Part shown: piece by piece, positions 40,119 through 49,893 of the stretch
Position numbering within the stretch: position 1 is the stretch's first letter
Layout: each line of letters begins with the position of its first letter
Source of the DNA: Candidatus Fredericiella danica
GTDB taxonomy: Bacteria > Chloroflexota > Anaerolineae > Caldilineales > Caldilineaceae
NCBI GenBank assembly: GCA_016713335.1
Contig: JADJPH010000014.1
Coordinates: forward strand, 75,113-139,112
Direction: 5' to 3'
DNA: 64,000 nt
Position numbers and translations under genes: made by a program
Notes under the pieces: generated by a model
What the model saw: only the letters and a program-made list of their open reading frames with translations
Told to the model about the DNA's origin: nothing
Database searches by the model: none

Positions 40119-40790
40119 ATGGTGTTGGTAAACCTGCTTCCACTGATCATCGGCGCTGCGCTGCTGCCGGTGTGGATCATCATGACCCTGTTCCTGCTGC
40201 GCACCGAGCATGGCGTCCGCAAAGCCCTCGCCTTTGTGGTGGGGGCAATTGCCGTGCGCCTGGTCCAGGGCATCCTCTTCGGTTACGTCTTTGGCGCCTC
40301 GGCCACGGCCGAAGGTGAGGAAGGGTCCAGCCTGATCGTCGCCACGCTCCTCCTTGTCGTGGGGATTCTCTTGTTGGTCAGCGCGTTCAAGAGTTGGCGC
40401 AAAGAAGAGGACCCTGATGCACCACCCCCAAAATGGATGGCGAGGTTCGATCAGCTATCTACGTTGCATGCGCTGGGGATGGGTGCGCTCCTCATGGCAG
40501 TCTCAATCAAGCAGTGGGTCTTTACCCTCTCTGCCATTGCAGTGATTGAGGAAGCACAACTCATGGGTGCGGCTGCCATCGCTACCTACCTCGGCTTCGT
40601 CCTTGCCGCGCAATCGTTGATGGTGGCGCCTATCATTTTCTGCATGGTGGCGCCGACGAAATCCGCGTCGGCGCTCGATACACTCCAGGGCTGGCTGGAA
40701 CGCAACAACCGGACCATCCTCCTGTGGGTGTCGCTCATTTTCGGGCTCTGGTCCTCCTGGAAGGGTATTGCCGGCTTGATGGGCTGGTAG
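40119..40790 (+). CDS. GAP-family membrane protein (LysE-like fold)
   Basis: Integral membrane protein of 223 residues with about six hydrophobic segments, matching the GAP/Sap family (PF11139-like; lipid-addressing or small-molecule export proteins mainly of Actinobacteria and Chloroflexota). Recognisable features are the N-terminal LLPLIIGAALLPVWIIMTLFLL with a proline in the helix, a charged loop FKSWRKEEDPDAPPPKWMARF, and KQWVFTLSAI. It is intact, with ATG 40119. Its stop lies five bases before the stop of the convergent PPOX gene. Substrate unknown. Confidence 0.75.
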   Translation: MVLVNLLPLIIGAALLPVWIIMTLFLLRTEHGVRKALAFVVGAIAVRLVQGILFGYVFGASATAEGEEGSSLIVATLLLVVGILLLVSAFKSWRKEEDPDAPPPKWMARFDQLSTLHALGMGALLMAVSIKQWVFTLSAIAVIEEAQLMGAAAIATYLGFVLAAQSLMVAPIIFCMVAPTKSASALDTLQGWLERNNRTILLWVSLIFGLWSSWKGIAGLMGW

Positions 40791-40795
40791 CCAGC

Positions 40796-41218
40796 CTAGC
40801 GGTGAATGGCATCCAGCGTAATCCGGCGCGCATGGATCCGACAAACCACGCGCGTTTCCTGGTCGCGTTGCTCTTTCGGGTAAACATATCCATAATAGGC
40901 AGGGTGGCTCGTATATTGGCGCGTGATGTGGTCAAGGTGTTCAACCGCACCTTCCACGATCAGTTCGGCAACGCCGCGGATTTCGATGTAGCGGCCGGTG
41001 TCATCCGGGTCCACGATCAACAGCGTCACCAGCGGGTTTCTGACCAGATTCCGCCCTTTCTGGCGCTGCAGCGTCGTGTTGATGCAGGCGCATTCGCCGT
41101 CGAAGTCGCACCACACCAGGCTGGATTGCGGTTGGCCATCCGTCATCATCGTTGTCAGCACACCATGCACAGGATGCGTGAGCAGATCGAGGTGGGAAGT
41201 TGGGATCGGTAAACTCAT
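40796..41218 (-). CDS. PPOX-class small flavin/F420-dependent protein (second of tandem pair)
   Basis: Split-barrel protein of 140 residues in the pyridoxamine-phosphate-oxidase-like/F420-dependent group. It has the order HPVHGVLTTMMTDGQPQSSLVWCDFDG, then KGRNLVRNPLVTLLIVDP and a C-terminal RRITLDAIHR. These proteins bind FMN, F420 or biliverdin; which one cannot be told here. It overlaps the upstream paralogue by four bases (ATGA at 41215-41218), so the pair is translationally coupled. Confidence 0.82.
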   Translation of the reverse strand: MSLPIPTSHLDLLTHPVHGVLTTMMTDGQPQSSLVWCDFDGECACINTTLQRQKGRNLVRNPLVTLLIVDPDDTGRYIEIRGVAELIVEGAVEHLDHITRQYTSHPAYYGYVYPKEQRDQETRVVCRIHARRITLDAIHR

Positions 41219-41622
41219 CGCTTCGTCTCCTCCTTGCGCCGGGCATCAAGGGTGGTGATGTGAAGCGGGAAAATCCGGCACAACACCGGCAGCTCCGTGG
41301 CACGCAGCTCGGCGGCAACACAATTGCCGAAGTAAGGGGTCTTCCCCGTGTACAGGAGGGCAAGACCATCCAGGTGTTCCATCGCCCCCTCCTCGGTCAT
41401 CGCAACGACCACGCCGCGTACTTCCAGGGAGCGCAGCGGCTGGCGCGGGTCGTAACATAATAAGGTCACCTTCGGATTTATGCGCATATTCTTTTCCTTG
41501 CGGAACCCGCGCATCGTATTGATGCGCACACAGACGCCGTCGAAGTCACACCAGACAACGGTTGTCTGTGGCTCGCCTGTAGGCATGATGGACGTCAACG
41601 CTGCCACACGTGGACCCATCAC
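41215..41622 (-). CDS. PPOX-class small flavin/F420-dependent protein (first of tandem pair)
   Basis: Paralogue of the next gene, 135 residues, with VAALTSIMPTGEPQTTVVWCDFDG (core MPTGEPQTTVVWCDFDG), KEKNMRINPKVTLLCYDP and LHITTLDARRKEE. It lacks the first 10-15 residues usual in the family; the frame is open a little further upstream with another possible start. The start used here is GTG 41622. Tandem coupling of two similar subunits suggests a heterodimer, since these enzymes are dimers. Confidence 0.8.
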   Translation of the reverse strand: MMGPRVAALTSIMPTGEPQTTVVWCDFDGVCVRINTMRGFRKEKNMRINPKVTLLCYDPRQPLRSLEVRGVVVAMTEEGAMEHLDGLALLYTGKTPYFGNCVAAELRATELPVLCRIFPLHITTLDARRKEETKR

Positions 41623-41705
41623 AACATCTGTAAAGTCATTAGGGAATTGAACAACTCAAGTGCACGCTCCTATCTTTTGTAAAGGCGGAATCGTCGACCA
41701 TCGAG

Positions 41706-41711
41706 TATAAT
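41706..41711 (+). promoter_or_regulatory. TATAAT box in the divergent promoter region
   Basis: A consensus -10 hexamer in the 180-base gap between the divergent PPOX pair and the PAS kinase, about 90 bases before the kinase start. No -35 at suitable spacing was found. Confidence 0.35.
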
Positions 41712-41803
41712 AGCAGCATAAAGGACCGTCCCTTAAGAAACCCGTCGCCCTCTCGACCGCCACAGTTGGCATAGCATACTGTGATGCAGATCGGAGCAAT
41801 ACC

Positions 41804-44231
41804 ATGCAACGCGAATGCAAGGACGGCGCCACAGATCGCAACGTTGCCGGCTTCCGCAGTGACGACCCAAACTCGCTTCCCGTAAGCCCCGAGTTGGCTC
41901 ACGCTCTTTGAGCATAGTCGCATTGGCATTCTGGTGGTTGCGCCCGACACGCTCAATGTGCTTGCTGCAAACCCCGAAGCGTGTCGCCTGCTTGGTTGCA
42001 CAGAGGCGGACCTCCTTAACCGAAATTTCGCCAAAGTCATCGAGCCGCCCAATCAGCAGGACAGCGACGCAACCCATGCATGGTTCCATTCCGGCGAGTT
42101 TTGTGGCGAGTTCACATTCCTAAAGGCGGACGGCAAACTACTCCCTGTCCATGTGGCGACTTCTATTGTCTCTGGCCCCTACGAGAAACCTGTCATCAGC
42201 ATTTGCTTTTTCGATCTGTCCGCACAAAAGGCTACGGAAATCGCTCTGCGTGAGAGCGAAGAAAAATGGCGCGGTCTCTTTGAATTCTTGCCGGTGGGCG
42301 TGTCAATCGTAGATATGCGAGATCGGGTGACAGATACGAACCCCGCCCTGCAAGAGATCCTCGGCCTTTCCCAAGCAGCACTGCTTAGAGGCGAGTATCG
42401 GAAGAGACGTTACCTAAGACAGGATCACACAGAGATGCTGCCAGAGGAATTTCCGAGCACTCGCGCCATGCAGGAAATGAAGAGTATTCGCAATGTTGAA
42501 ATCGGGATCGAGAAGGAAGACGGCGATGCGATCTGGGTGAGTGTCAGCGCCACCCCGTTGAGTTCAGGCAATCGCTCGGCAACTGTGACGGTAGACATCA
42601 CGGAACGAAAACGGGCCGAGGAAGCCCTCGCCGCAAGCCAGGCGCTGTACCGGCTGCTGGCCGAGCATTCTACCGATGCGGTCTCCATGATCGATGTCAG
42701 CGGCAAAGTGATCTATACCTCGCCCGCAAATATGCGACGCCTGGGCTATGACGAGACAGACATCGTTGGGCTTGACACTCAGGGCATACTGCAACGAATC
42801 CACCCAGACGACCGGAATCAGATTGCTGCCGAGATCAAACGCGGCCGTGAGCTGAAACTGCCAACCAGCCGCTATGAATATCGGGTGCGGACCAAAGCCG
42901 GCGACTATATCTGGCTCGAAGATATTCTGCACCGCGAATTTGATGAGAAAGGTGAATTCGTACGCACCATTGTCAACTCGCGCGAAATCACAGAACGGAA
43001 ACGGGCCGAAGATCGCCTGCGGCTGAGCGAAGAACGGCTGCGCGAGGTGCTGGAAAACTCCCTGGACCTGGCCTATAAGCGCAACGCGGTCACCAATACC
43101 TATGACTATCTCAGCCCGGTGCTCACTCGCCTGGTCGGCTACACACCGGAAGAGTTCTACAACCTGCCCGTTGAGACGGTGATGGAGTTCATCCATCCGG
43201 AGGATCGAGACCGGGTCTACCAAAGCATTGATGCAGTCATGGCCAATGTCGGGAGTGCCCAACAGGTCGAATATCGTTTCCGGCACAAAGATGGACACTA
43301 TATCTGGTTCCAAGATCGCTCAACGGCCGTGTGCGATGCCAACGGCAAGGCTGTCGCCCGCATTGGAAATGTCACCGATTTCAGCGAGCGGCGCCGCGCC
43401 GAAGATGAAATCCGCCGGCTCAATGCGACGCTTGAACAGACTGTAGTTGAGCGCACCGCGCAACTTGCATCTGCAGTCGATGACCTCCGCCGCGCCGCCA
43501 AATTGAAAGATGAGTTTATGGCGGCCATCAGCCATGAGCTACGCACCCCGCTTAGCGGCGTGCTGGGCCTGGCGGAAGCGCTCGAAATGCAGCTTGCTGG
43601 CCCGCTCAACGACCGCCAAATGCGCTACGTCGACGGAATCCGCGAAAGTGGCGAACGTCTGTTGGCAATGGTGAACAGCATCCTACGCTACACCAACCTG
43701 ATCAGTGGCTCTGTTAAACCCGATCTCGTGCCTCACCACCTTGCCGAACTCTGCGCCATCGCCGCGCGCAGTGTGCGCACACATGCGGAACAGAAGGGGC
43801 AAAGTGTCGAACTGAAGATCGGATCGATCAACTTGACGATCGCCACCGACGGAGAAGGACTAGTCCAGGTTCTCCAGCAGTTGCTCGAAAATGCTGTAAA
43901 GTTCACCCCCCAGGGTGGCAAAATCGGGCTTGAAATGCACGAGGACGCAGATAACAATGCGGTACGCCTCATTGTCTGGGACACAGGCATTGGCATGACC
44001 CAAGAACAACTGGCTACAATCTTTGACCCCTTTGTGCAGGCCGATGCCACCCTGGCGCGACAGTACGAAGGCATCGGCCTGGGGCTGGCCTACGTGAAGC
44101 GGATGGTCGAACTGCTGGGCGGTCAGATCACGGTGCAAAGTGAAGTCGATCAGGGCAGCCGCTTCAAGGTTACATTGCCCATCGAGGCCGCAGGCGCCCC
44201 AAATCATCCAGTAGCAAATACCCCCAATTGA
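41804..44231 (+). CDS. Multi-PAS sensor histidine kinase, one frameshift near start
   Basis: Cytoplasmic sensor kinase of about 808 residues. ATG 41804 follows GGAG (41793-41796). A missing T in CTTTGAG at about 41909 explains the only frame change (ELAHAL to FEHSRIGILVVAP). Four PAS/PAC units follow (LNVLAANPEACRLLG; FEFLPVGVSIVDMRD; LLAEHSTDAVSMIDVSG; LENSLDLAYKRNAV). After a coiled coil come HisKA (DEFMAAISHELRTPLSG) and HATPase (LLENAVKFTPQGG, WDTGIGMTQEQL, EGIGLGLAYVKRM). No transmembrane segment and no adjacent response regulator, so an orphan kinase. Confidence 0.87.
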
Positions 44232-44292
44232 GCGCCGGCTGCGATACAATCCGCTTCAACCAACACACCCAACCCAGAAAACGGTGCACACC

Positions 44293-46110
44293 ATGACTTT
44301 CTCTACCCGTAACAGCCCCATCACCTACCTATTCTCCGAACCGCCTGTTGCGCAATATCAAAAGGTGCAGGCCTCCTCCCAATATTTGACCATGCGCGAC
44401 GGCGTGCAGATCGCGATAGACCTGATGCTGCCCGCCCCGCTGGCGCCCGGCGCCCGCATCCCCACGATCCTAATCATGGCGCGCTACTGGCGCAGTTTCG
44501 AGATGCGCGTCCCCGACCAGCCGAACAAAGCCTGGATTGGCCCGCGTGAGGCGATCGCCGGCTACCTCCTGCCGCGCGGTTTTGCCATCGTCGTCGTCGA
44601 CGCCCGCGGCGCCGGCGCATCCACCGGCGTCAACCGCTATCCCTGGAGTCCGGAAGAACGGGCCGACTACGGCGAGGTGGCCACCTGGGTCTTGAGCCAG
44701 CCCTGGTCCAACGGCAAAGTCGGCGCCACCGGCATCTCTTATGAGGGTGCCACGGCCCAGTTCCTCCTCGCCAGTGGCGTGGCCGGGGCCGTCGCCGCAG
44801 CGCCGATGGAATATGAATTCGACGTCTACCCGGATATCGCCCTGCCCGGCGGCGTCTTCAACACCGCCTTCATTCGCGACTGGAGCGAGAGTAACCAACT
44901 GCTTGACGCCAACAAGATGAGCAGCCTCTTCCCCTGGTCGGCGCGGCTCTTCGTCAAGGGTGTGCGCCCCACTGACGCCGACCGCAAGAGCAAGACCGTG
45001 CTGGCGCAGGCATTGCGCGAGCACCAGGCCAACACCAACGTCTTTGCCGCAGTGGCGAAGATCACCTATCGCGACGATCCCTTTGGCGCCACCGGCGCCA
45101 CGCTGGACGACTTCAGCGTCTTCAAACAGAAAGATGCCATCGAGGCATCCCACGGGTCGCTTTTTGTTTTTGGCAGTTGGCTCGACGGCACCACCGCAGA
45201 CACCGTGTTACGCGTCTTCAATACCCTCAGCAACCCGCAAATCGGCGTGATCGGCGCATGGAAACACGAGATGTCGGCGCACGCCAGCCCTTATGTCAAG
45301 TCAAAGTCAAAACCCGACCCACTCCAGGAACAGCAATGGGCGGCAGTGGCGCACTTCTTCGAGAAGACGTTGGTGGCGGGCGAACCGCTGCAGGGGAAGA
45401 AACTGTTCTACTACACCCTCGGCGAAGAGGCATGGAAAGAGACGGACGTATTCCCGCCCGCCAACGTCACCCCGCAGACCTGGTACTTCCGTGAGGACCA
45501 CGGGTTGGAGCCTGCTGCACCGGTCGGCGCCGGTCAGTTCGACGCGTATCAGGTCGATTTTGAGGCGACGACCGGCAAAGAGAACCGGTGGCTCACGCAG
45601 ATGGCGAGACCGGTGAACTACACCGACCGTGCAGGCGCGGATCGGCGGCTGCTTACCTACACCTCGGCGCCACTGGCGCAGGATCTCGCAGTGACCGGCT
45701 ATACGGTGGTTACCCTTTATGTTGCGTCCTCGCATGAGGACAGTGCGTTCTTTGTCTATCTGGAAGATGTCGATGAGAAGGGTGTCGTGCGGTATGTCAC
45801 AGAAGGGCAGTTACGCGCCATCCATCGCAAACTGGCTACGGATCTGCCGCCCTATTGGAGCGGGGTGCCCCACCGGACCTTCAAGTGCGCCGATGGAGCG
45901 CCGCTGCCGGTGAACGAAGTCGTGGAACTCACCTTTGGGCTACATCCAACCTCGGTGCGCTTCCGGCAAGGCCACCGCATCCGCGTCGCCATCGCCGGGG
46001 CGGACAAGGACACCTTTGCGCGCATCCCCGCCACGGGCGTGCCGGCGTGGCAGGTATGGCGCAGTGGCGAGAATGCGTCGAGCATCACGCTGCCGGTGCA
46101 GGCAGGGTGA
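44293..46110 (+). CDS. CocE/NonD-family alpha/beta hydrolase
   Basis: X-Pro dipeptidyl-peptidase/CocE-type hydrolase of about 605 residues, intact. It has the N-terminal entry MRDGVQIAIDLMLPAP, the oxyanion/active-site order VVVDARGAGASTG, the nucleophile elbow GISYEGA (near 44735), and the C-terminal jelly-roll domain (LTYTSAPLAQDLAVTGYTVV and RIRVAIAGADKD). Substrates in the family are esters, amides or X-Pro peptides. There is no signal peptide; ATG 44293 and GTG 44284 are both possible starts. A second, Tat-exported member lies at 51920. Confidence 0.83.
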   Translation: MTFSTRNSPITYLFSEPPVAQYQKVQASSQYLTMRDGVQIAIDLMLPAPLAPGARIPTILIMARYWRSFEMRVPDQPNKAWIGPREAIAGYLLPRGFAIVVVDARGAGASTGVNRYPWSPEERADYGEVATWVLSQPWSNGKVGATGISYEGATAQFLLASGVAGAVAAAPMEYEFDVYPDIALPGGVFNTAFIRDWSESNQLLDANKMSSLFPWSARLFVKGVRPTDADRKSKTVLAQALREHQANTNVFAAVAKITYRDDPFGATGATLDDFSVFKQKDAIEASHGSLFVFGSWLDGTTADTVLRVFNTLSNPQIGVIGAWKHEMSAHASPYVKSKSKPDPLQEQQWAAVAHFFEKTLVAGEPLQGKKLFYYTLGEEAWKETDVFPPANVTPQTWYFREDHGLEPAAPVGAGQFDAYQVDFEATTGKENRWLTQMARPVNYTDRAGADRRLLTYTSAPLAQDLAVTGYTVVTLYVASSHEDSAFFVYLEDVDEKGVVRYVTEGQLRAIHRKLATDLPPYWSGVPHRTFKCADGAPLPVNEVVELTFGLHPTSVRFRQGHRIRVAIAGADKDTFARIPATGVPAWQVWRSGENASSITLPVQAG

Positions 46111-46606
46111 TAGTCTACAGTATTCCATCACGATCTTTCACTACGTGTCGAGCTTGCACAAAACTGTGAATGCCGCGACCATCCGGCAGACATGCGATAC
46201 GCCGGTTGACGCAGTCGCCATCCCCAACTCCCCCGTCCGTCAGAGCACCATCCCGTGAGGGTGGTGAGTCCCCCCGTCCCCCCGTCCCACCGTCCCCCCG
46301 TCCGTCAGAGCACCATCCCGTCAGGGTGGTGAACGCCATGCCAATGCCAAAGCATCCTGGCAATCCCGTCATCCCAAAAATCCCAGTTCAGACAGCAGCA
46401 GCCTTGGCCAGGCTAACCACTTACTCACGTGCGTGGCTCTGATTGGTCTCTCCGCGAACTCCGCATCTCCGCGTTGATCTTTTCTCTCCCGCCCCAATAG
46501 CGTCCACTCGATCTCCCAAAACTTCCTTCACAAAATCCTCAAATTCAGGCGCTATCATGAGGACATCGATGAAGTAACCAGTAGTTCAACTGTAAGGAGA
46601 CAAAGA
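46111..46606. other. Non-coding stretch with duplicated 36-base block
   Basis: No gene seen. A 36-base block with one mismatch occurs at 46232-46267 and 46297-46332 (each containing CAGAGCACCATCCCGT), separated by a C-rich CCCCCGTCCC tract. A CTCCGCGAACTCCGCATCTC-type phrase at about 46450-46480 resembles intergenic repeats common in large bacterial genomes. The promoter of the next gene is presumably near its end. Confidence 0.5.
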
Positions 46607-46954
46607 ATGATTCGCAAGTTGATGGTTCCCGTGTTTGCGGCGTTGGCAATGGTGATGGTAATGGGCACGGCGGCCTTTGCGGCCGATGCACCGGTCACGC
46701 AGCCGGCTCCCGGTCAGTGCGTCAATTTCGTAGATGCCGACGGCGACGGTGTGTGTGACAACGCCGGACAGCAACTGGGTCAGAGCGGTGGGCTGCAGAC
46801 CGCAAGCGGCACAGGGCTTGGGCTGAATGCCAGTGAAGAATTTGTCGATGCCGACGGCGACGGCGTGTGCGATAACCTGGGGACGCAAGTCCCACCGCGT
46901 GACGGCACCGGCAGCCAGAACAGCCAGCGTGGCGGGTTGGGTGGACGGCCATAA
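46607..46954 (+). CDS. Small secreted protein with two DxDGDGVCD calcium-type repeats
   Basis: Protein of 115 residues with a signal peptide (residues 1-26, cleavage after AFA). Two identical FVDADGDGVCDN segments lie at about residues 41-52 and 82-93, separated by a Gly/Gln/Ser linker, and the tail is Gly/Arg-rich. The D-x-D-G-D-G loop is that of EF-hand or thrombospondin-3 type calcium sites; the added Cys suggests disulfides. ATG 46607 follows AAGGAGAC. It is a free-standing gene with its own strong terminator. Function unknown. Confidence 0.75.
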   Translation: MIRKLMVPVFAALAMVMVMGTAAFAADAPVTQPAPGQCVNFVDADGDGVCDNAGQQLGQSGGLQTASGTGLGLNASEEFVDADGDGVCDNLGTQVPPRDGTGSQNSQRGGLGGRP

Positions 46955-46977
46955 CCAGACTGGATGGCTCAATTCAA

Positions 46978-47021
46978 CAAAACAACTGAGGAGCGGCATC
47001 AGCCGCTCCTCAGTTGTTTTG
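46978..47021 (+). terminator. Strong rho-independent terminator
   Basis: A 20-bp perfect stem (46978-46997 with 47002-47021), loop ATCA, ending in GTTTTG. It lies 24 bases after the DxDGDG gene and also close to the end of the convergent aldo/keto reductase remnant. Confidence 0.85.
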
Positions 47022-47069
47022 TACCGCCCCACCACCGAATTGTGCAACAGCCAGGGGCGCATGCCAGTC

Positions 47070-47680
47070 TTAGGTATTCCGTTTCGCTTGACCCAGTAGT
47101 TTCACCATTGCGGGATCGCGATGGTCGAAGAAACTGCTGGTCTTCGTGTCCAGGGTCGCAATTGCGTTCATATCCTCAGTATCCAATTCAAAATCGAACA
47201 CGTCAAAGTTTTCGGCAATGCGCTCACTGCGCACCGATTTGGGGATTGCCACGACCTCGCGCTGGATCAGCCAGCGCAGAATCACCTGCGCCACACTCTT
47301 GTGATGCCGCGCCGCAATCGAGAGCAGGAGTTCGTTGCTGAAGATGTTGTTTCTGCCTTCGGCGAAGGGACCCCAGGATTCAATCTGTATTTTGTTTTCG
47401 ACAAGGAACTTCTGGCTCTCGATCTGCTGGCAGAACGGGTGCGTTTCGACCTGATTCACCGCCGGTGCGACCTTGTTGTGCACGATCAGGTCCATTACCC
47501 GATCCGGGTGGAAGTTGCTGATGCCGATGGCCCGGATCGCGCCAGCTTGTTCTCATACCCCGTGTCCTGCACCCAGAGCTTCGTAGTGACAAACAACTCC
47601 CCACGTGTGACACCACTGCTCTTGATTGCTTTGCCGACCGCCTCTTCATTGCCGTAGGCATGTAAAGTGTACCGATTGTC
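47070..47680 (-). pseudogene. Aldo/keto reductase remnant
   Basis: Minus-strand pieces of an aldo/keto reductase: AYGNEEAVGKAIKSSGV and RGELFVTTKLWVQDTGYEN (47570-47680), then in another frame AIRAIGISNFHPDRVMDLIV, VNQVETHPFCQQ and a complete C-terminus with VAIPKSVRSERIAENFDVFDF (core IPKSVRSERIAENF), ending at 47070. The N-terminal strand with the catalytic Asp, and about 60 residues after GYEN, including the catalytic His strand, are absent. It cannot be an active enzyme as read. Confidence 0.75.
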
Positions 47681-47734
47681 TAGAATCGTTGTACGTTCCT
47701 GCAAGAGATCACGAGTGACGTGGTCGGAGGGAAA

Positions 47735-47840
47735 AACCACAGAGAACACAGAGAACACAAAGAAGGAAGAAATCTCCCGCAGTGACGCAGGGACGCTGGG
47801 GGGAGGGGCCGCCCGCAAAGACGCCAAGCCGCAATGAAGC
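47735..47840. repeat. Intergenic phrase of CACAGAGAACACAGAG / GCAAAGACGCCAAG type
   Basis: Short tandem-like units (CACAGAGAACACAGAGAACA) are followed by GACGCAGGGACGC and CGCAAAGACGCCAAGCCGCA. This wording is often seen as scattered intergenic repeats in large Chloroflexota, Planctomycetes and Myxococcota genomes. It lies where the start of the aldo/keto reductase gene should be. Confidence 0.45.
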
Positions 47841-47853
47841 AAGTGTGAAAAAA

Positions 47854-47895
47854 CTGCAGGAGTTGCGTGCGATTCAAGACACGCAACTCCTGCAG
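47854..47895 (-). terminator. Rho-independent terminator of the IPT-domain gene
   Basis: CTGCAGGAGTTGCGTG (47854-47869) pairs perfectly with 47880-47895. In the minus direction the stem is followed by TTTTTT. It lies 64 bases after the stop at 47959. Confidence 0.85.
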
Positions 47896-47958
47896 TTGGG
47901 CAATAAACACTTTGAGCGTACCGCCGCGCGCCCAGAGGTGGCGCCGGCGGATCATCCG

Positions 47959-49570
47959 TTAGCGCACGGTCAAGGGCAAAAACAGGCTTTGGGCATCTGC
48001 GGCCGGTGCGGCGGGAAGCGCCGGCTGGTCAACTGGGCCATTGGTGACCGCAACGACAGGCGCCGACGGCAGTTCCTTCTCCGCACTTGTTTGTTCGCCG
48101 AGCACCGCGACCGATGCCGTTGTGTTCAGTTCCAGGTTGTAGGCGCAGTCATTGTACGCATGGACTTCAATCTGGTACAGTCCGCCATTCTGCGAGCTCA
48201 CCTGCGCCATTTCGGGTGTGCTCCCGGCGTTGTTGCTGTAGGCCACCCGCTTCCCTTGCTCGTCCCAGACAAAGAGATCCGGCATCCCCCGTCCCGATGG
48301 TCAGGCGGGCCTGGAAGGACTCGTTGGCCTGCAGTTCGTAGCGATAAAGGTGCACCTGGCCCTGCACCATGTTTGTGTTTGCCTGGGCGAAGTTGATCAT
48401 GGTGCGGCTCGCGGTACGCGTCACATTGCCAGCCGCATCGCCGACCCATGCCTGCAGATAGTGGGCGCCGTCATCCGGGCTCAATGCAAAAGCATGCGTG
48501 TTGGTGTAGGGGATCCAGCCGGTCTGCTGGCGCATTTCCCATTGGCGCGTGGCGTTGTTGTACATGTGCTCCATCATGAACATGGAGGCTAGACCGCTGC
48601 CCCCTTCATTGTCAGTTGCCGTCAACGCCAGCGTGACCGTGGGCATGGTGGTCACCTGGTGTTGGTGCTGCACGGTGAAGCGATGGAGTAACGGCTCCGT
48701 GATGTCGCTGAACTGGTATTTGGGCAGCCGCACCTCTACACTTGCACGGGCAGCGTTGTTCGTCTCACTGGCTTCAGCGATTACATTCGCCGGATCGACC
48801 ACAGCATAGACGATAAAGGTACCGGTGATCGGCGGCGTCCATGTAATGACGGCTTTGCCGACCACATTCGTCCCAGCCTCAAGCGGCGGGGTGGTGGTCT
48901 CGCCAAGCAGTGTGCCCGTCACCGGATCATTCAGATAGAATTGGACGGTGGGTGTCACGACTTCACTGCCGCCTGAGCGATGTACATTGACACCGACCTG
49001 CGTCTCGCGTTCTACCCGTACACCCTGTGGGAAAAACCACAGATCATAGTCGTTGACGGCGAGATCCAATCCGTCGGCGCCGATGGCGGTGTAGCCTGCC
49101 GTCAAGGTATAGACCGGTTGATTTGACATGCTGGCCACGACGTCGTGAAGTCCCGGCGGGATCCCGGCTGGAATCACGGCGGAAAGCTCGGAGCCATCCG
49201 TGCAGCCTTCGGTGATGTTGCGCAGCTCCATACCGGCGATCGTCAGACGTAAGCCTTGCCGGAGGTTGGCGCCAAAGATACGCACCTGATTCGGCACGGA
49301 GGCGAGCCCTTGATTGGGTTCCAGACGGTCAAGCACCACCGGACCGGGCGTGGGCTGGCCGGTTGGTGTCGCAGTGGGCGGGTGTCCTGGTGTGCCGGTT
49401 GGATGGTTGCCAGGCGGCGTCATCGACGGCTGCGACGGGTCTTGCAGCCCTACCGCCGGATTGGTCTGCGTTGCTGCCTGTGCACTGACGGATAGGTCGA
49501 GCGCCCCGGCAAGCAGGCAAACCATGAAAACAATGGTGAAGACGAATACACTGGAATGATGCTTGGACAT
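47959..49570 (-). CDS. Secreted IPT/TIG and CARDB-type protein, one frameshift
   Basis: Exported protein of about 535 residues. ATG 49570 follows AGGAGG. Signal peptide (residues about 1-32), then a Pro/Thr-rich linker (PTGTPGHPPTATPTGQPTPG), an IPT/TIG domain (LDRLEPNQGLASVPNQVRIFG, core EPNQGLASVPNQVRIFG), a CARDB-like domain (VVDPANVIAEASETNNAA) and an Ig-like domain with DNEGGSGLASMFM. After a frame change near 48285 comes a pre-peptidase-type C-terminal domain (PDLFVWDEQGKRVAYSNN, YQIEVHAYNDCAY). It ends with SLFLPLTVR. Four 11-bp direct repeats lie about 130 bases upstream of the start. Function unknown; likely an extracellular matrix or surface protein. Confidence 0.75.
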
Positions 49571-49696
49571 TTGAAAACCTCCTGTCAATTCATCGATAGT
49601 GGCAACAAAAATGAAGCGATTGTGCCGGTTAGCCATTCAATGGGTGATGAGGGTTCTACTTAGCGTGTGGTTCTGGCGTTTGCGTTTGATACAAAA

Positions 49697-49740
49697 TTCA
49701 CAATGTCCACACAATGTCTTCATAGTGTCTTCACAATTGC
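49697..49740 (-). promoter_or_regulatory. Four 11-bp direct repeats, OmpR/PhoB-type operator array
   Basis: TTCACAATGTC, CACACAATGTC, TTCATAGTGTC and TTCACAATTGC follow each other with exact 11-base spacing, about one helical turn. Such arrays are typical binding sites of winged-helix OmpR/PhoB-type regulators. The array lies 127 bases before the start of the secreted IPT-domain gene. The rest of 49571-49784 shows no gene. Confidence 0.6.
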
Positions 49741-49784
49741 GGTCTGCCGCCCGGCAGATCGCAGGATTTACTCAAAAGCAAGCA

Positions 49785-49808
49785 GGGCAGACGGTTTTCC
49801 GTCTGCCC
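49785..49808 (-). terminator. Hairpin after the DUF2202 gene
   Basis: GGGCAGACGG / CCGTCTGCCC with a TTTT loop, 86 bases past the stop at 49894. It separates the DUF2202 transcript from the regulatory array of the next gene. Confidence 0.6.
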
Positions 49809-49893
49809 CGCTTGGATTACTCCTTGTTGCTGCAGCTTTGCCTGGATTCCTTTACGACATCCGCCAGGCTGAAGATACCAGCGTCGTCACAAT

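Noticed and set aside
46232..46332. CRISPR-like pair of 36-base repeats with a 29-base spacer
   Set aside because: Only two copies, a low-complexity spacer and no cas genes; a simple duplication explains it.
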